NCBI GenBank assembly: GCA_020832405.1
Contig: JAFIET010000044.1
Span: forward strand, 1 to 33,096
Direction: 5' to 3'
DNA length: 33,096 nt
Origin: Balneolales bacterium
GTDB taxonomy: Bacteria > Bacteroidota > Rhodothermia > Balneolales > Cyclonatronaceae
Positions 15,170-21,890 of this stretch are shown here, in pieces. The notes under the pieces were generated by a model. It was not told the DNA's origin. It saw nothing but the letters and a program-made list of their open reading frames with translations, and searched no databases. The position numbers and the translations under genes are program-made. The first letter of the stretch is position 1, and the number at the start of each line of letters is the position of its first letter.

Positions 15170-16303
15170 CTACACCCAGCCCCGCCGTCTGAAATAGTAC
15201 AGCATGCCCAGTGAAATGAGCAGCATGAAGCCCATCACAACGGGGTAGCCGAAGTACATGCCGAGTTCGGGCATGTTCCAGGGGCTGGCTTCGGGGTCGA
15301 AATTCATCCCGTAGATGCCTGCCACAAAAGTGAGCGGTATGAAAATGGTGGCGATGATGGTGAGCACTTTCATCACCTCGTTCATGCGGTTGCTCATGCC
15401 CGACATGTACATGTCGTAGAGCGAGAAAACCATTTCCCGGCTCGTTTCGATGGAGTCGATTACCTGAACAATGTGGTCGTACACATCCCTCAAAAAAACC
15501 TTGGTATCCGCAGAAATGAGGGGGAGGTCGTCGCGGATGAGGGTGTTGATACCGTCGCGCAGCGACCAGATCGATTTCCGCATGATGATCAGGTCGCGCC
15601 GGAGCGTGTGGATGCGGGCAAGCTCAGCCGGATCGGGCTGTGCGGTTATGGCTTCTTCTGTGCGTTCGATGAGCTCGCCGAGCAGGTCGAGCGCTACAAA
15701 ATAGTGATCCACCACGGTGTCGGTGAGGGCGTAGGTGAGGTAGTCGGGGCCGAGCCTGCGCAGCCGGGTTCCGGCCGTGCCGATGCGCCGGATGACCGGC
15801 TCAAAAACGGGCTCATCACTTTCCTGAAAGGAGAGTACGTAGTTTTTGCCCAGCACCAGGCTGATTTGCTCGGATTGCAGCTGCCGGGTTTCCTCGTTCA
15901 GGGTAACGGAGCGGAGCACCACGAAGATGACATCCTCATATACTTCCACCTTAGGCCGTTGTGAGGTGCTCACGATGTCTTCTTGTATGAGCGGGTGCAG
16001 GCCGAAATAGTCCCAGATGCTTTGCAGCCGCTCAAGGTCGTGAAGCCCCTGCACCTGAATCCAGGTGCGCGATTTGTTTTCGAGGTATGCTGCCGATTTC
16101 TCAATCCGGCTGATGACCGCGCTGTGGTAGTGCGTTTCGTCGAAATCATGCAGGGTGATGCGGATCTCCTCCATGCGCCGCGCCCCGGTGTGTACCGGCG
16201 TTCCGGGAATCTGCCCGGGCTGCTTCCGCCGGACTTTGGGATGCGCTTTGATGCCGAACAATCCGGCGGTGTGAAGGGCAATGCCTTTGAGGTGGTTTTT
16301 CAT
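15170..16303 (-). CDS. corA: CorA-family magnesium/cobalt transporter
   Basis: CorA is a pentameric inner-membrane channel for Mg2+ (and Co2+ or Ni2+). The 377 residues fit the family. A large cytoplasmic alpha/beta domain (WIQVQGLHDLERLQSIWDYF, then LHPLIQEDIV) leads through a long stalk helix to two C-terminal membrane segments. The first ends in the signature YGMNF with the selectivity GMN. It is followed by the loop with MPEL, then FGYPVVMGFMLLISLGMLYY and a basic tail. The frame extends to 16357, but the ATG at 16301-16303 (MKNHLKGIALHTAGLFG) is the more likely start; the extra 18 residues are not family-like. The gene stands apart from its neighbours, and I see no Mg2+ riboswitch upstream. 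Confidence 0.94.
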   Translation of the reverse strand: MKNHLKGIALHTAGLFGIKAHPKVRRKQPGQIPGTPVHTGARRMEEIRITLHDFDETHYHSAVISRIEKSAAYLENKSRTWIQVQGLHDLERLQSIWDYFGLHPLIQEDIVSTSQRPKVEVYEDVIFVVLRSVTLNEETRQLQSEQISLVLGKNYVLSFQESDEPVFEPVIRRIGTAGTRLRRLGPDYLTYALTDTVVDHYFVALDLLGELIERTEEAITAQPDPAELARIHTLRRDLIIMRKSIWSLRDGINTLIRDDLPLISADTKVFLRDVYDHIVQVIDSIETSREMVFSLYDMYMSGMSNRMNEVMKVLTIIATIFIPLTFVAGIYGMNFDPEASPWNMPELGMYFGYPVVMGFMLLISLGMLYYFRRRGWV

Positions 16304-16437
16304 GCAGGGGGATGTGATTTTGCCGTTTAGAAATTCCGGGTCAGCAGCCGGCCACAAGCATAGTAACCAAATACAGGGATGCGGGCAAACCGGCTGAGGC
16401 TTTTCGCTTCATCATAGTCATTTTTGCAGGCAGCTGC

Positions 16438-17628
16438 TTATTCATCAAGGCGAAGCCTTATCAGCATGTCTGTGTTAAACGGCACGTCGTGCTGATCGAG
16501 ATTGCTCGTGATGATGTAGATATCCCCGTTTTCGTGCTGCTCAACAGCTCTTATCCGGCCGAAAACACCCTGAAGATGGCGGCTGAGCTCACCTGCCGCG
16601 ACACTTCCCTCAGGCGACTGATTTATGGTGAGGCGCCACAGGCTCTGACTGCGGAGTCCCGCAAACAAAAAGGAACCGTACCAGGGGCCGCTGTGCAGAA
16701 AAGCTGCTCCGGATGGTGCCCAGGTGTAGTCGTCGCGGGGTTCACCCACGCCGCTGTGTATGAGGGGCGCCTCCATGCCTTCGGCCGTTTCATCGCCTCG
16801 GATGATGGGCCAGCCATAATTTTTGCCGGCTTCGATGTGGTTTACTTCATCGTGGCAGCAGCCCTGCGGCCCAGAAGGGCCGTGATCGGTGCCGAGCATT
16901 ACCGCTGTTTCGGGGTGCCAGTCGAACCCCTGCGTGTTTCTGAGCCCGTAGGCAAAAATATTGGACCCGGGTATGGGGTTGTCTGCGGGTATTTCGGCAT
17001 CGCGGGTCATGCGGAGCAGGCTGCCGCCGGGGTCATCTAAATCCTGCGCGACTTCCGGCACATGCCGCTCGCTCACTGACCAGTACAACATGCCGTCGGG
17101 GCCGAACCGGATCTGCGCGGTGTTGTGCATGCTCAGCCCTTTGATGCCTTCAAGCAGCACCCGGTCGAAAACCGGTGTTTGGGTTTGCGGGTCGTCGGTA
17201 TAGCGCACGAGGCGGTTAAGGTCGAATTCGCTGTCCGGATCGTCGTAGCTGTAGCCGATATACACGTAGCGGTTGGTTCCGAAATCGGGATCGAGGGTTA
17301 TGCCCGTCACCCCGCTGTTGGTTACCGGTACCCCGGCGGCAGTGCTCACCGAATCGCGCAAATCCAGCCAGGGTTCACTGCGGAGCTGATCATTTTGAAC
17401 GATGCGGATGAGGCCGTTTCGTTCACTGATGAAAATCCGCCCGTCGGGTGCAAAGGCCATCTGCCAGGGTATTTCAAGTGCATCTGTAACGATGGTATAG
17501 GAAAAAGGATGATGCGGGGAGGGGGCGTCATCAGAGCCGGCGGGGTTTCCGCAGCTAACCAGAAATACAGCCGCGAGCCAGGAAAGTGCGGCTCTGAAAG
17601 AAACAGAAGGGAGGTGAGAGGGGGCCAA
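16438..17628 (-). CDS. Lipoprotein PQQ-dependent sugar dehydrogenase (GSDH family)
   Basis: This family oxidises aldose sugars using PQQ in a six-bladed propeller, usually in the periplasm. The 396 residues begin with a lipoprotein signal: WLAAVFLVSC with Cys26 followed by GN. Family motifs appear in order: LEIPWQMAFAPDGRIFISER, GVTGITLDPDFGTNRYVYIGY, SMHNTAQIRFGPDGMLYWSV (its His matches the catalytic base), FAYGLRNTQGFDWHP, then DEVNHIEAGKNYGWPIIRG. Length and order are typical of the YliI/aldose dehydrogenase branch. Neighbours are unrelated. PQQ biosynthesis is not in this window, so the physiological substrate remains open. Confidence 0.9.
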   Translation of the reverse strand: MAPSHLPSVSFRAALSWLAAVFLVSCGNPAGSDDAPSPHHPFSYTIVTDALEIPWQMAFAPDGRIFISERNGLIRIVQNDQLRSEPWLDLRDSVSTAAGVPVTNSGVTGITLDPDFGTNRYVYIGYSYDDPDSEFDLNRLVRYTDDPQTQTPVFDRVLLEGIKGLSMHNTAQIRFGPDGMLYWSVSERHVPEVAQDLDDPGGSLLRMTRDAEIPADNPIPGSNIFAYGLRNTQGFDWHPETAVMLGTDHGPSGPQGCCHDEVNHIEAGKNYGWPIIRGDETAEGMEAPLIHSGVGEPRDDYTWAPSGAAFLHSGPWYGSFLFAGLRSQSLWRLTINQSPEGSVAAGELSRHLQGVFGRIRAVEQHENGDIYIITSNLDQHDVPFNTDMLIRLRLDE

Positions 17629-17761
17629 AATGCCGGTAAATTACATGAGTATTGCAAGTATTCCTGGCAATATGTTGAAAGATAAGTGCATATCAAAAAC
17701 AGATTTGGACGGCCATATTAGCTGAAGAGGTGGATTAATACTCAAGTCGGTTCAATTGTGC

Positions 17762-17806
17762 TTAAAAAAAAGCCCCTGCATACCGGGGGCTGCAGGGGCT
17801 TTCATC
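17762..17806 (-). terminator. Rho-independent terminator of the LruC-domain gene
   Basis: AAAGCCCCTGCA ending at 17780 pairs perfectly with TGCAGGGGCTTT at 17791-17802 across a 10-base loop. On the minus strand the hairpin is followed by a T-run. It lies 20 bases past the stop at 17826. Confidence 0.9.
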
Positions 17807-17825
17807 ACAAACAAAAGCATTTCAA

Positions 17826-19910
17826 TTAGTCAGGATTGTAGATTTTTTCCTGATTTCGGAAATCCAGCCCCGTATTGCTGAACCAATCCTGAAATAAGTT
17901 GCCGCCGCTCTGCGCCCAGTTCGTAAAACGAGGGTAGGCCTGCATGATATCAGCGCGTTCTATCGGGTAATCGAAGCTGTGAATCAGGTTGATTGCCCAA
18001 GGCAGGTTGTTTTTACTTACATACCAGCGGTTCCGTGAGGGGCTCGAACGGTCGTCGCTTGAACCGAAAAGATCCATATTGGCAAGGTCTGTTGGCGGGT
18101 AGCCCGGCAGATGGATTTCGCGGCCGCGATCGCGATTTACGATAAGGAAGGGGTTAAAAGCTGAGATATCCACATCGCTGTAGGTATAACTGCCGCCCAC
18201 AAATTCGATGCTAATCATAAATACAGCAGGCTGCACGAAGGGTGCATTCGGCTCAGTATTGACCCCTGTGCCAACGCCCGGGTGCTGCATCTGAGTGTAG
18301 GTGTTGTCGAATACGATGATGGTAGGCTTGCTTTGGCCCGCTTCGGTGCCGTTCGGGTTGAGGCTGATAAAATCTTCGGTGAGGCTGAAGCCGCTTACCA
18401 CAATATCTTCATTCTGAATGTTTTCGGAGAGCTGAAAGCCGAAGCCGTTCCGGAAAGCCGCGCCAAAGGCACGCAGCACAATGATGGCATCAATACGCTC
18501 AACGATATTCTGATTGTTGGAGGATATCTGAAACTGATAATCTACCACCATATCGTTGAAGTCGAAGTCGCCCTGAGCGGGCCAGAGGTCTTCAAAAGCA
18601 AGGGTTCCCGGGCCGGCAGCAGGGAAGAAATTGACAATGCCCATGAGGGTTGGCTCCACGGAGATACTCACAGTTGCTGTATCGCAAAGGTAGTCGAGCG
18701 GTGCAGGCAGGCATAAGGTGTAAACAAAGGTATCAGAACCCTCGAAGAAGGGATCAGGCGTGTAGGAAAAGGAGCCGTTCAGACTGAAGGTAAGGTTTCC
18801 TGATGCGGGTTCGGTTGTGAGTTCAAAGGATGAACCGGCGGGGAAGATGTCATTACCGGCTACACTGCCTTCAAGGGTGGTTTGAACACCTATGGAGAAA
18901 AAGTCGTCTTCGGCCACAATAACCGGGTTTGCAGAGAAGTAAGCGCCGCCAGCGGCGATATCAAGCCCACCGTCGGTTGCATTGGTATCGGTCGGGAAGG
19001 TGCTTACATCTAACCATTCGGCACTGTTAGCCGGTGCGTCGCCTGCGGTAAGGGCGTATCCGTAAATGATTTGGCCGGGGGAAAGGCCGAGCGCCTCGAA
19101 GGTGAAGAGAATCCCTGCCATAGCCTGAGCGTTGAGGTTTGCGCTCATTTCAGCGGGAACGTTCGGGTTGGGGCGCCGCATGACCTGCGTGCTTAGGCTG
19201 AAACCGGCCGGACCCCAGTCTGAGGCTTCGGCAAGCACAGCCGGTGCAAAACCCGCGGCATTGCCGTTTGCATCGAGTGAGGTGATTGCGGCAATCCTGA
19301 AGCGGTCGTTGCCTCCTCTTTCTTTAATGATAAACCCTTCTTCTGCGATCAGAGCCGGAACTTCAAGACCGTCATCAAAAATAAAATCAAGGCGCATCAC
19401 ATTGTTCACATTGCTGCTGTTATCGCCGGTTTGCTGAAATATATTATCTACCCCCCGGTTCATAATAGGGTTAAGCAGTGCCTGCCGCATATCGCTGATG
19501 TAACCCGGCCTCAGGTTAATGTTGCTGCCCGAAACGGAGCCTTCGTAATAGAAAATTTCCCGCTCATCGGGTATGGTCGGAATCGAAACCCGCTGCATTT
19601 CAATCCGGTTGGCGAACAGGGCCGGTGTAAACGTTCTGCCCGCGGCCTGCACATTGAGCAGCAGTAAGTCATTTTGATTACCGGAATTAAACCGGTAGTT
19701 GAATCGGCCGGCAGTATAGTCGTTGCTTGAATCATCTACGGAGGTATAAACAGTGGTTACGCCGCTTATCGGTATCTGCGCCATGGCAGCAGCAGTAAAC
19801 CCAAAAGTGAAAAAAAGGATTGTAACGGCAATCATAACTGAATACCTGTTGAGAAGCACCACTTTGGCAGCATAGGGATGTACAAGGGCAGCTGCTGTGT
19901 ATTTGTTCAT
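17826..19910 (-). CDS. Secreted LruC-domain protein
   Basis: This 694-residue exported protein has an N-terminal hydrophobic segment (MIAVTILFFTFGFTAAAMAQ) preceded by 25 residues. The in-frame ATG at 19833-19835 would give a more ordinary signal peptide. The middle (about 350-420) has a cadherin/Ig-like tandem domain: SVAGNDIFPAGSSFELTTEP, then SFSYTPDPFFEGSDTFVYTL. The LruC domain begins near 435 with GPGTLAFEDLWPAQGDFDFN, then DMVVDYQF, and VERIDAIIVLRAFGAAFRNG. It runs to the PPTDLANMDLFGSSDD and WAINL elements near the end. LruC proteins are surface proteins first noted in Leptospira and common in Bacteroidota; their function is unknown. A small lipoprotein gene lies 127 bases upstream on the same strand. 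Confidence 0.85.
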   Translation of the reverse strand: MNKYTAAALVHPYAAKVVLLNRYSVMIAVTILFFTFGFTAAAMAQIPISGVTTVYTSVDDSSNDYTAGRFNYRFNSGNQNDLLLLNVQAAGRTFTPALFANRIEMQRVSIPTIPDEREIFYYEGSVSGSNINLRPGYISDMRQALLNPIMNRGVDNIFQQTGDNSSNVNNVMRLDFIFDDGLEVPALIAEEGFIIKERGGNDRFRIAAITSLDANGNAAGFAPAVLAEASDWGPAGFSLSTQVMRRPNPNVPAEMSANLNAQAMAGILFTFEALGLSPGQIIYGYALTAGDAPANSAEWLDVSTFPTDTNATDGGLDIAAGGAYFSANPVIVAEDDFFSIGVQTTLEGSVAGNDIFPAGSSFELTTEPASGNLTFSLNGSFSYTPDPFFEGSDTFVYTLCLPAPLDYLCDTATVSISVEPTLMGIVNFFPAAGPGTLAFEDLWPAQGDFDFNDMVVDYQFQISSNNQNIVERIDAIIVLRAFGAAFRNGFGFQLSENIQNEDIVVSGFSLTEDFISLNPNGTEAGQSKPTIIVFDNTYTQMQHPGVGTGVNTEPNAPFVQPAVFMISIEFVGGSYTYSDVDISAFNPFLIVNRDRGREIHLPGYPPTDLANMDLFGSSDDRSSPSRNRWYVSKNNLPWAINLIHSFDYPIERADIMQAYPRFTNWAQSGGNLFQDWFSNTGLDFRNQEKIYNPD

Positions 19911-20037
19911 GGCAGATGTGCGTTTGCTGTGTTGGGATATGGAAGAAAAGGGGAAATCAGCGCAGAAGCGCCGGTTGGTACAGCCGTTGTCGGGCCGGTG
20001 AAATTGGGTGGGGTGATAACTTTTTCCGTACAGAGGT

Positions 20038-20415
20038 TTAGCGCCGGAAAGTGTGCGTTATTTCAGGTCGGTCGAGCCGCATTTTCTGTTCATGGCCGTT
20101 GTAGAAAACGGTGATTTCGGTCATATAGGCCGGTACAGTAAGTCTGAACGTGTACGGCTGTGTATCAATCAGATTGGCCTGATGATAGACGGTGCCGTCC
20201 TCAGCTATAAACCGCATGAGACCGGTTTCGTAGCCGGTTAGGGTGAAGCTGATATCCCGCTGCGTTCGCCAGTCGAACGAGTCGGGAACCCGGAGGTCTT
20301 GCGTGCGTTCGACCGGCAGGGTGGTGTCAGGACCCGAAGACGGAGCGTTGCACCCGAAAATAAACCAGGTGGAAAACAGAAATCCGATAAGTAAGAGTAA
20401 AGGTGTTGGCCGCAT
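20038..20415 (-). CDS. Small lipoprotein upstream of the LruC gene
   Basis: This 125-residue protein starts with a lipoprotein signal, LLLLIGFLFSTWFIFGC, with Cys22 followed by NAP. The mature part reads VPDSFDWRTQRDISFTLTGY, then a small beta-sandwich-like run ending TEITVFYNGHEQKMRLDRP. 'FDW+T...v.l.l' is the way the N-terminal segment of many LruC-domain proteins opens. This protein may therefore be a separated N-terminal module of the LruC protein encoded next. That is inference; no family is recognised from the sequence alone. Same strand and 127-base spacing make co-transcription plausible. Confidence 0.72.
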   Translation of the reverse strand: MRPTPLLLLIGFLFSTWFIFGCNAPSSGPDTTLPVERTQDLRVPDSFDWRTQRDISFTLTGYETGLMRFIAEDGTVYHQANLIDTQPYTFRLTVPAYMTEITVFYNGHEQKMRLDRPEITHTFRR

Positions 20416-20660
20416 AGCGAGTACAGGCTTTTTAAATTAGAATCATCATATTCTGGGTATAATTACGCAGGAATATACCAGTTCCAATTTAAAGTCAGCT
20501 TATAATTCGACCAACTCTGCCTGGCATTCGATGAAAGTGAGTACGGCTGGACGGCCTCCGGCTTAAACTTGCTGATCAGGCAATTCACTACACCTTACAC
20601 CCGGTACCCTGGCCACCCGGCAAAAAAGCTTGCACGGATACGTACTAAGGAGATAGGCGG
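20416..20660. other. Gap between the lipoprotein gene and the tRNA-like array
   Basis: About 245 bases in which I see no gene, no strong hairpin and no further tRNA-like unit. It probably contains the lipoprotein promoter near 20416-20500, which is AT-rich. Confidence 0.4.
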
Positions 20661-20683
20661 TCCCCAGCCCCAAAACCTCTCCA

Positions 20684-20721
20684 AAACAAAAAAGCCCAAC
20701 CACTCGTAAGTGATTGGGCTT
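20684..20721 (-). terminator. Terminator of tRNA-like copy 1
   Basis: Same hairpin and T-run; only the loop differs (ACG for ACA). It closes the whole array. Confidence 0.82.
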
Positions 20722-20727
20722 CAGTGC

Positions 20728-20824
20728 GATCCGGAAAGCCTGCTCCGACCCATCGGAGGGACTCGGACCCTCGACCTTCCCGAAGTATCGGGACAGGCAT
20801 TCTGACCAGCTGAACTACGGAAAC
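20728..20824 (-). pseudogene. Degenerate tRNA-Asp-like element, copy 1 (distal)
   Basis: Read on the minus strand: GTTTCCG, then TAGTTCAGCTGGTCAGAATG (D-arm like), then TCCCGATACTTCGGGA in place of an anticodon arm. Next is GAGGGTCCGAGTCCCTC, where the invariant TTC of the T-loop has become TCC. A ~20-base insertion carrying CCGATGGGTCGG precedes CCGGATC. The 5' GTTTCCG cannot pair with CCGGATC. It is the most damaged of the three at the T-loop. Confidence 0.75.
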
Positions 20825-20861
20825 GCGTCCCCAGGGGGTCCCCAGCCCCAAAACCTCTCTA

Positions 20862-20899
20862 AAACAAAAAAGCCCAACCACTTGTAAGTAATTGGGCTT
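20862..20899 (-). terminator. Terminator of tRNA-like copy 2
   Basis: Same hairpin and T-run; one stem base differs (GCCCAATTACTT), leaving the stem largely intact. Confidence 0.8.
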
Positions 20900-20905
20900 C
20901 AGTGC

Positions 20906-21002
20906 GATCCGGAAAGCCTGCTCCGACCCATCGGAGGGACTCGAACCCTCGACCTTCCCGAAGTATCGGGACAGACATTCTGACCAGCTGAACTACGGAA
21001 AC
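20906..21002 (-). pseudogene. Degenerate tRNA-Asp-like element, copy 2
   Basis: Same structure as the neighbouring copies: D-arm TAGTTCAGCTGGTCAGAATG, palindrome TCCCGATACTTCGGGA instead of an anticodon arm, intact T-loop TTCGAGT, and an inserted hairpin between the T-arm and the acceptor 3' half. It differs from copy 3 by a few bases, including TCTGTC for CCTGTC before the palindrome. Confidence 0.75.
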
Positions 21003-21039
21003 GCGTCCCCAGGGGTCCGCAGCCCGAAAACCTCTCCAA

Positions 21040-21076
21040 AACAAAAAAGCCCAACCACTTGTAAGTGATTGGGCTT
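21040..21076 (-). terminator. Terminator of tRNA-like copy 3
   Basis: Same GCCCAATCACTT / AGTGGTTGGGC hairpin with a following T-run as after tRNA-Asp. Confidence 0.82.
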
Positions 21077-21082
21077 CAGCGT

Positions 21083-21179
21083 GATCCGGAAAGCCTGCTC
21101 CGACCCATCGGAGGGACTCGAACCCCCGACCTTCCCGAAGTATCGGGACAGGCGCTCTGACCAGCTGAACTACGGAAAC
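21083..21179 (-). pseudogene. Degenerate tRNA-Asp-like element, copy 3 (proximal)
   Basis: The least altered copy in the D- and T-arms: TAGTTCAGCTGGTCAGAGCG and GGGGGTTCGAGTCCCTC. It has the same palindrome in place of the anticodon arm and the same ~20-base insertion before CCGGATC. The perfect stem TCCCGA/TCGGGA closes a four-base loop, so no 7-base anticodon loop can form. Confidence 0.75.
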
Positions 21180-21216
21180 GCGTCCCCAGGGGGTCCCCAG
21201 CCCCAAAACATCCTCA

Positions 21217-21255
21217 AAACAAAAAAGCCCAACCACTTGTAAGTGATTGGGCTTC
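21217..21255 (-). terminator. Terminator after tRNA-Asp
   Basis: On the minus strand GCCCAATCACTT pairs with AGTGGTTGGGC across a three-base loop, with one G-U pair, and TTTTTTG follows. It begins about 8 bases after the tRNA 3' end. Confidence 0.88.
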
Positions 21256-21259
21256 AATG

Positions 21260-21333
21260 CGATCCGGAAGGGACTCGAACCCTCGACCTCCTGCGTGACA
21301 GGCAGGCGTTCTAACCAACTGAACTACCGGACC
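21260..21333 (-). tRNA. tRNA-Asp (anticodon GTC)
   Basis: Read on the minus strand, the acceptor GGTCCGG pairs with CCGGATC with one G-U pair. The D-arm is TAGTTCAGTTGGTTAGAACG. The anticodon arm CCTGC-CTGTCAC-GCAGG places GTC at 34-36. The T-arm is GAGGG-TTCGAGT-CCCTT. The discriminator base is G, as expected for Asp. The length is 74 without CCA, and CCA is not encoded. Confidence 0.95.
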
Positions 21334-21351
21334 TTTTGTTGATAGGCTTTA

Positions 21352-21381
21352 AATATAAGTATATATCAGGGTTCGTGTCAA
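21352..21381 (-). promoter_or_regulatory. Sigma70-type promoter of the tRNA-Asp array
   Basis: On the minus strand TTGACA (21376-21381) is followed after 18 bases by TATATT (21352-21357); TTATAT one base earlier gives an 18-to-17 spacing. The -10 ends 18 bases before the tRNA 5' end at 21333. This is an unusually canonical match for this group, as expected for a stable-RNA promoter. Confidence 0.7.
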
Positions 21382-21455
21382 CCTGTTTTTGCCGAAAACG
21401 AGGCTAAGTCAATAATCAGGTCTCTTAAAATCCTGATATCGCAGATTTATGCCCT

Positions 21456-21605
21456 TCAGTGCGCGAATCTTTTTTTGTCTTTGGTGCCCGTGAGGGTTCT
21501 CACAAGTGCAAGGATACCTTTGCTGATGCCCATAACAGTCTTGGCAAAAACAGTCATGGTTGCGTTGAAAAAGCGGATTCCGAAATTGCTGTGCTGCTTT
21601 TTCAT
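21456..21605 (-). CDS. 49-residue basic peptide with strong ribosome-binding site
   Basis: An ATG at 21603-21605 opens a 49-codon frame ending in TGA at 21456-21458. It begins MKKQHSNFGIRFFNATMTVF and ends TGTKDKKRFAH. The central part (FFNATMTVFAKTVMGISKGI, then LALVRTL) is hydrophobic or amphipathic with basic ends, suggesting membrane association. GGAGG lies seven bases before the ATG, a perfect Shine-Dalgarno site, whereas almost no other gene in this window has one. TATCTTTG, a match to the Bacteroidota -7 box, lies at 21672-21679, about 65 bases upstream. I recognise no family. It reads towards the tRNA-Asp promoter, with about 75 bases between. Its size is below most gene-calling limits. 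Confidence 0.62.
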   Translation of the reverse strand: MKKQHSNFGIRFFNATMTVFAKTVMGISKGILALVRTLTGTKDKKRFAH

Positions 21606-21671
21606 GGCGTGCCTCCGATTAGATTAAGGTGAGGAAGAAACAGGCTTAAAGTGAAGCCCCGTATTCTAATT

Positions 21672-21679
21672 CAAAGATA
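21672..21679 (-). promoter_or_regulatory. Possible -7 box for the 49-residue ORF
   Basis: TATCTTTG on the minus strand fits TAnnTTTG. A TTTG at the ideal distance further upstream is not present; the nearest lies about 12 bases away, so this is a partial match. The context is AT-rich. Confidence 0.35.
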
Positions 21680-21890
21680 AGATTATTTGCGCAAAACTTC
21701 ACCTTATTAAACAAAAAAGCGCTTTTTATTAGCACAATTTTCTTTTTCAGCAGCAGGCAAAGCCTGATGTGGCTGGCTGGCTCTTTGTCAGCTTTTTGGC
21801 CAAAAGCCGGGAACAACTTGCATTGCATTTAGCGCCAAACAGCTTCATTTTAGGCGGGTATCTGCCTGCCATCAATCCTGCATCCATTCC

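Larger units (their letters stand above)
20661..21333 (-). repeat. Tandem array: one tRNA-Asp gene plus three ~178 bp tRNA-like/terminator units
   Basis: Corresponding positions (start of the GCCCAAC terminator arm) fall at 20694, 20872, 21049 and 21227, a period of 177-178 bases. On the minus strand each unit is tRNA or tRNA-like element, then terminator hairpin, then a TTTTGG(G/C)GCTG(G/C)GGAC spacer. The first unit transcribed is a normal tRNA-Asp. The other three share the same two lesions and are about 95% alike by eye, so they were amplified after the damage arose. Confidence 0.88.
21334..21890. other. Gap between tRNA-Asp and the serine hydrolase
   Basis: Apart from the tRNA promoter and the 49-residue ORF with its presumed promoter, I see nothing else supported. 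An antisense frame over 21646-21971 partly covers the hydrolase start and has no recognisable content. Confidence 0.4.

Noticed and set aside
20645-21257. Two ORFs with repeated VQLVR...ILREGRGFESLRW peptides
   Set aside because: They are translations of the tRNA-like array; such peptides are classic tRNA shadows.
20661-21333. CRISPR array
   Set aside because: The period is ~178 bases and the whole unit is repeated with no unique spacers; it is a tandem tRNA-like array.
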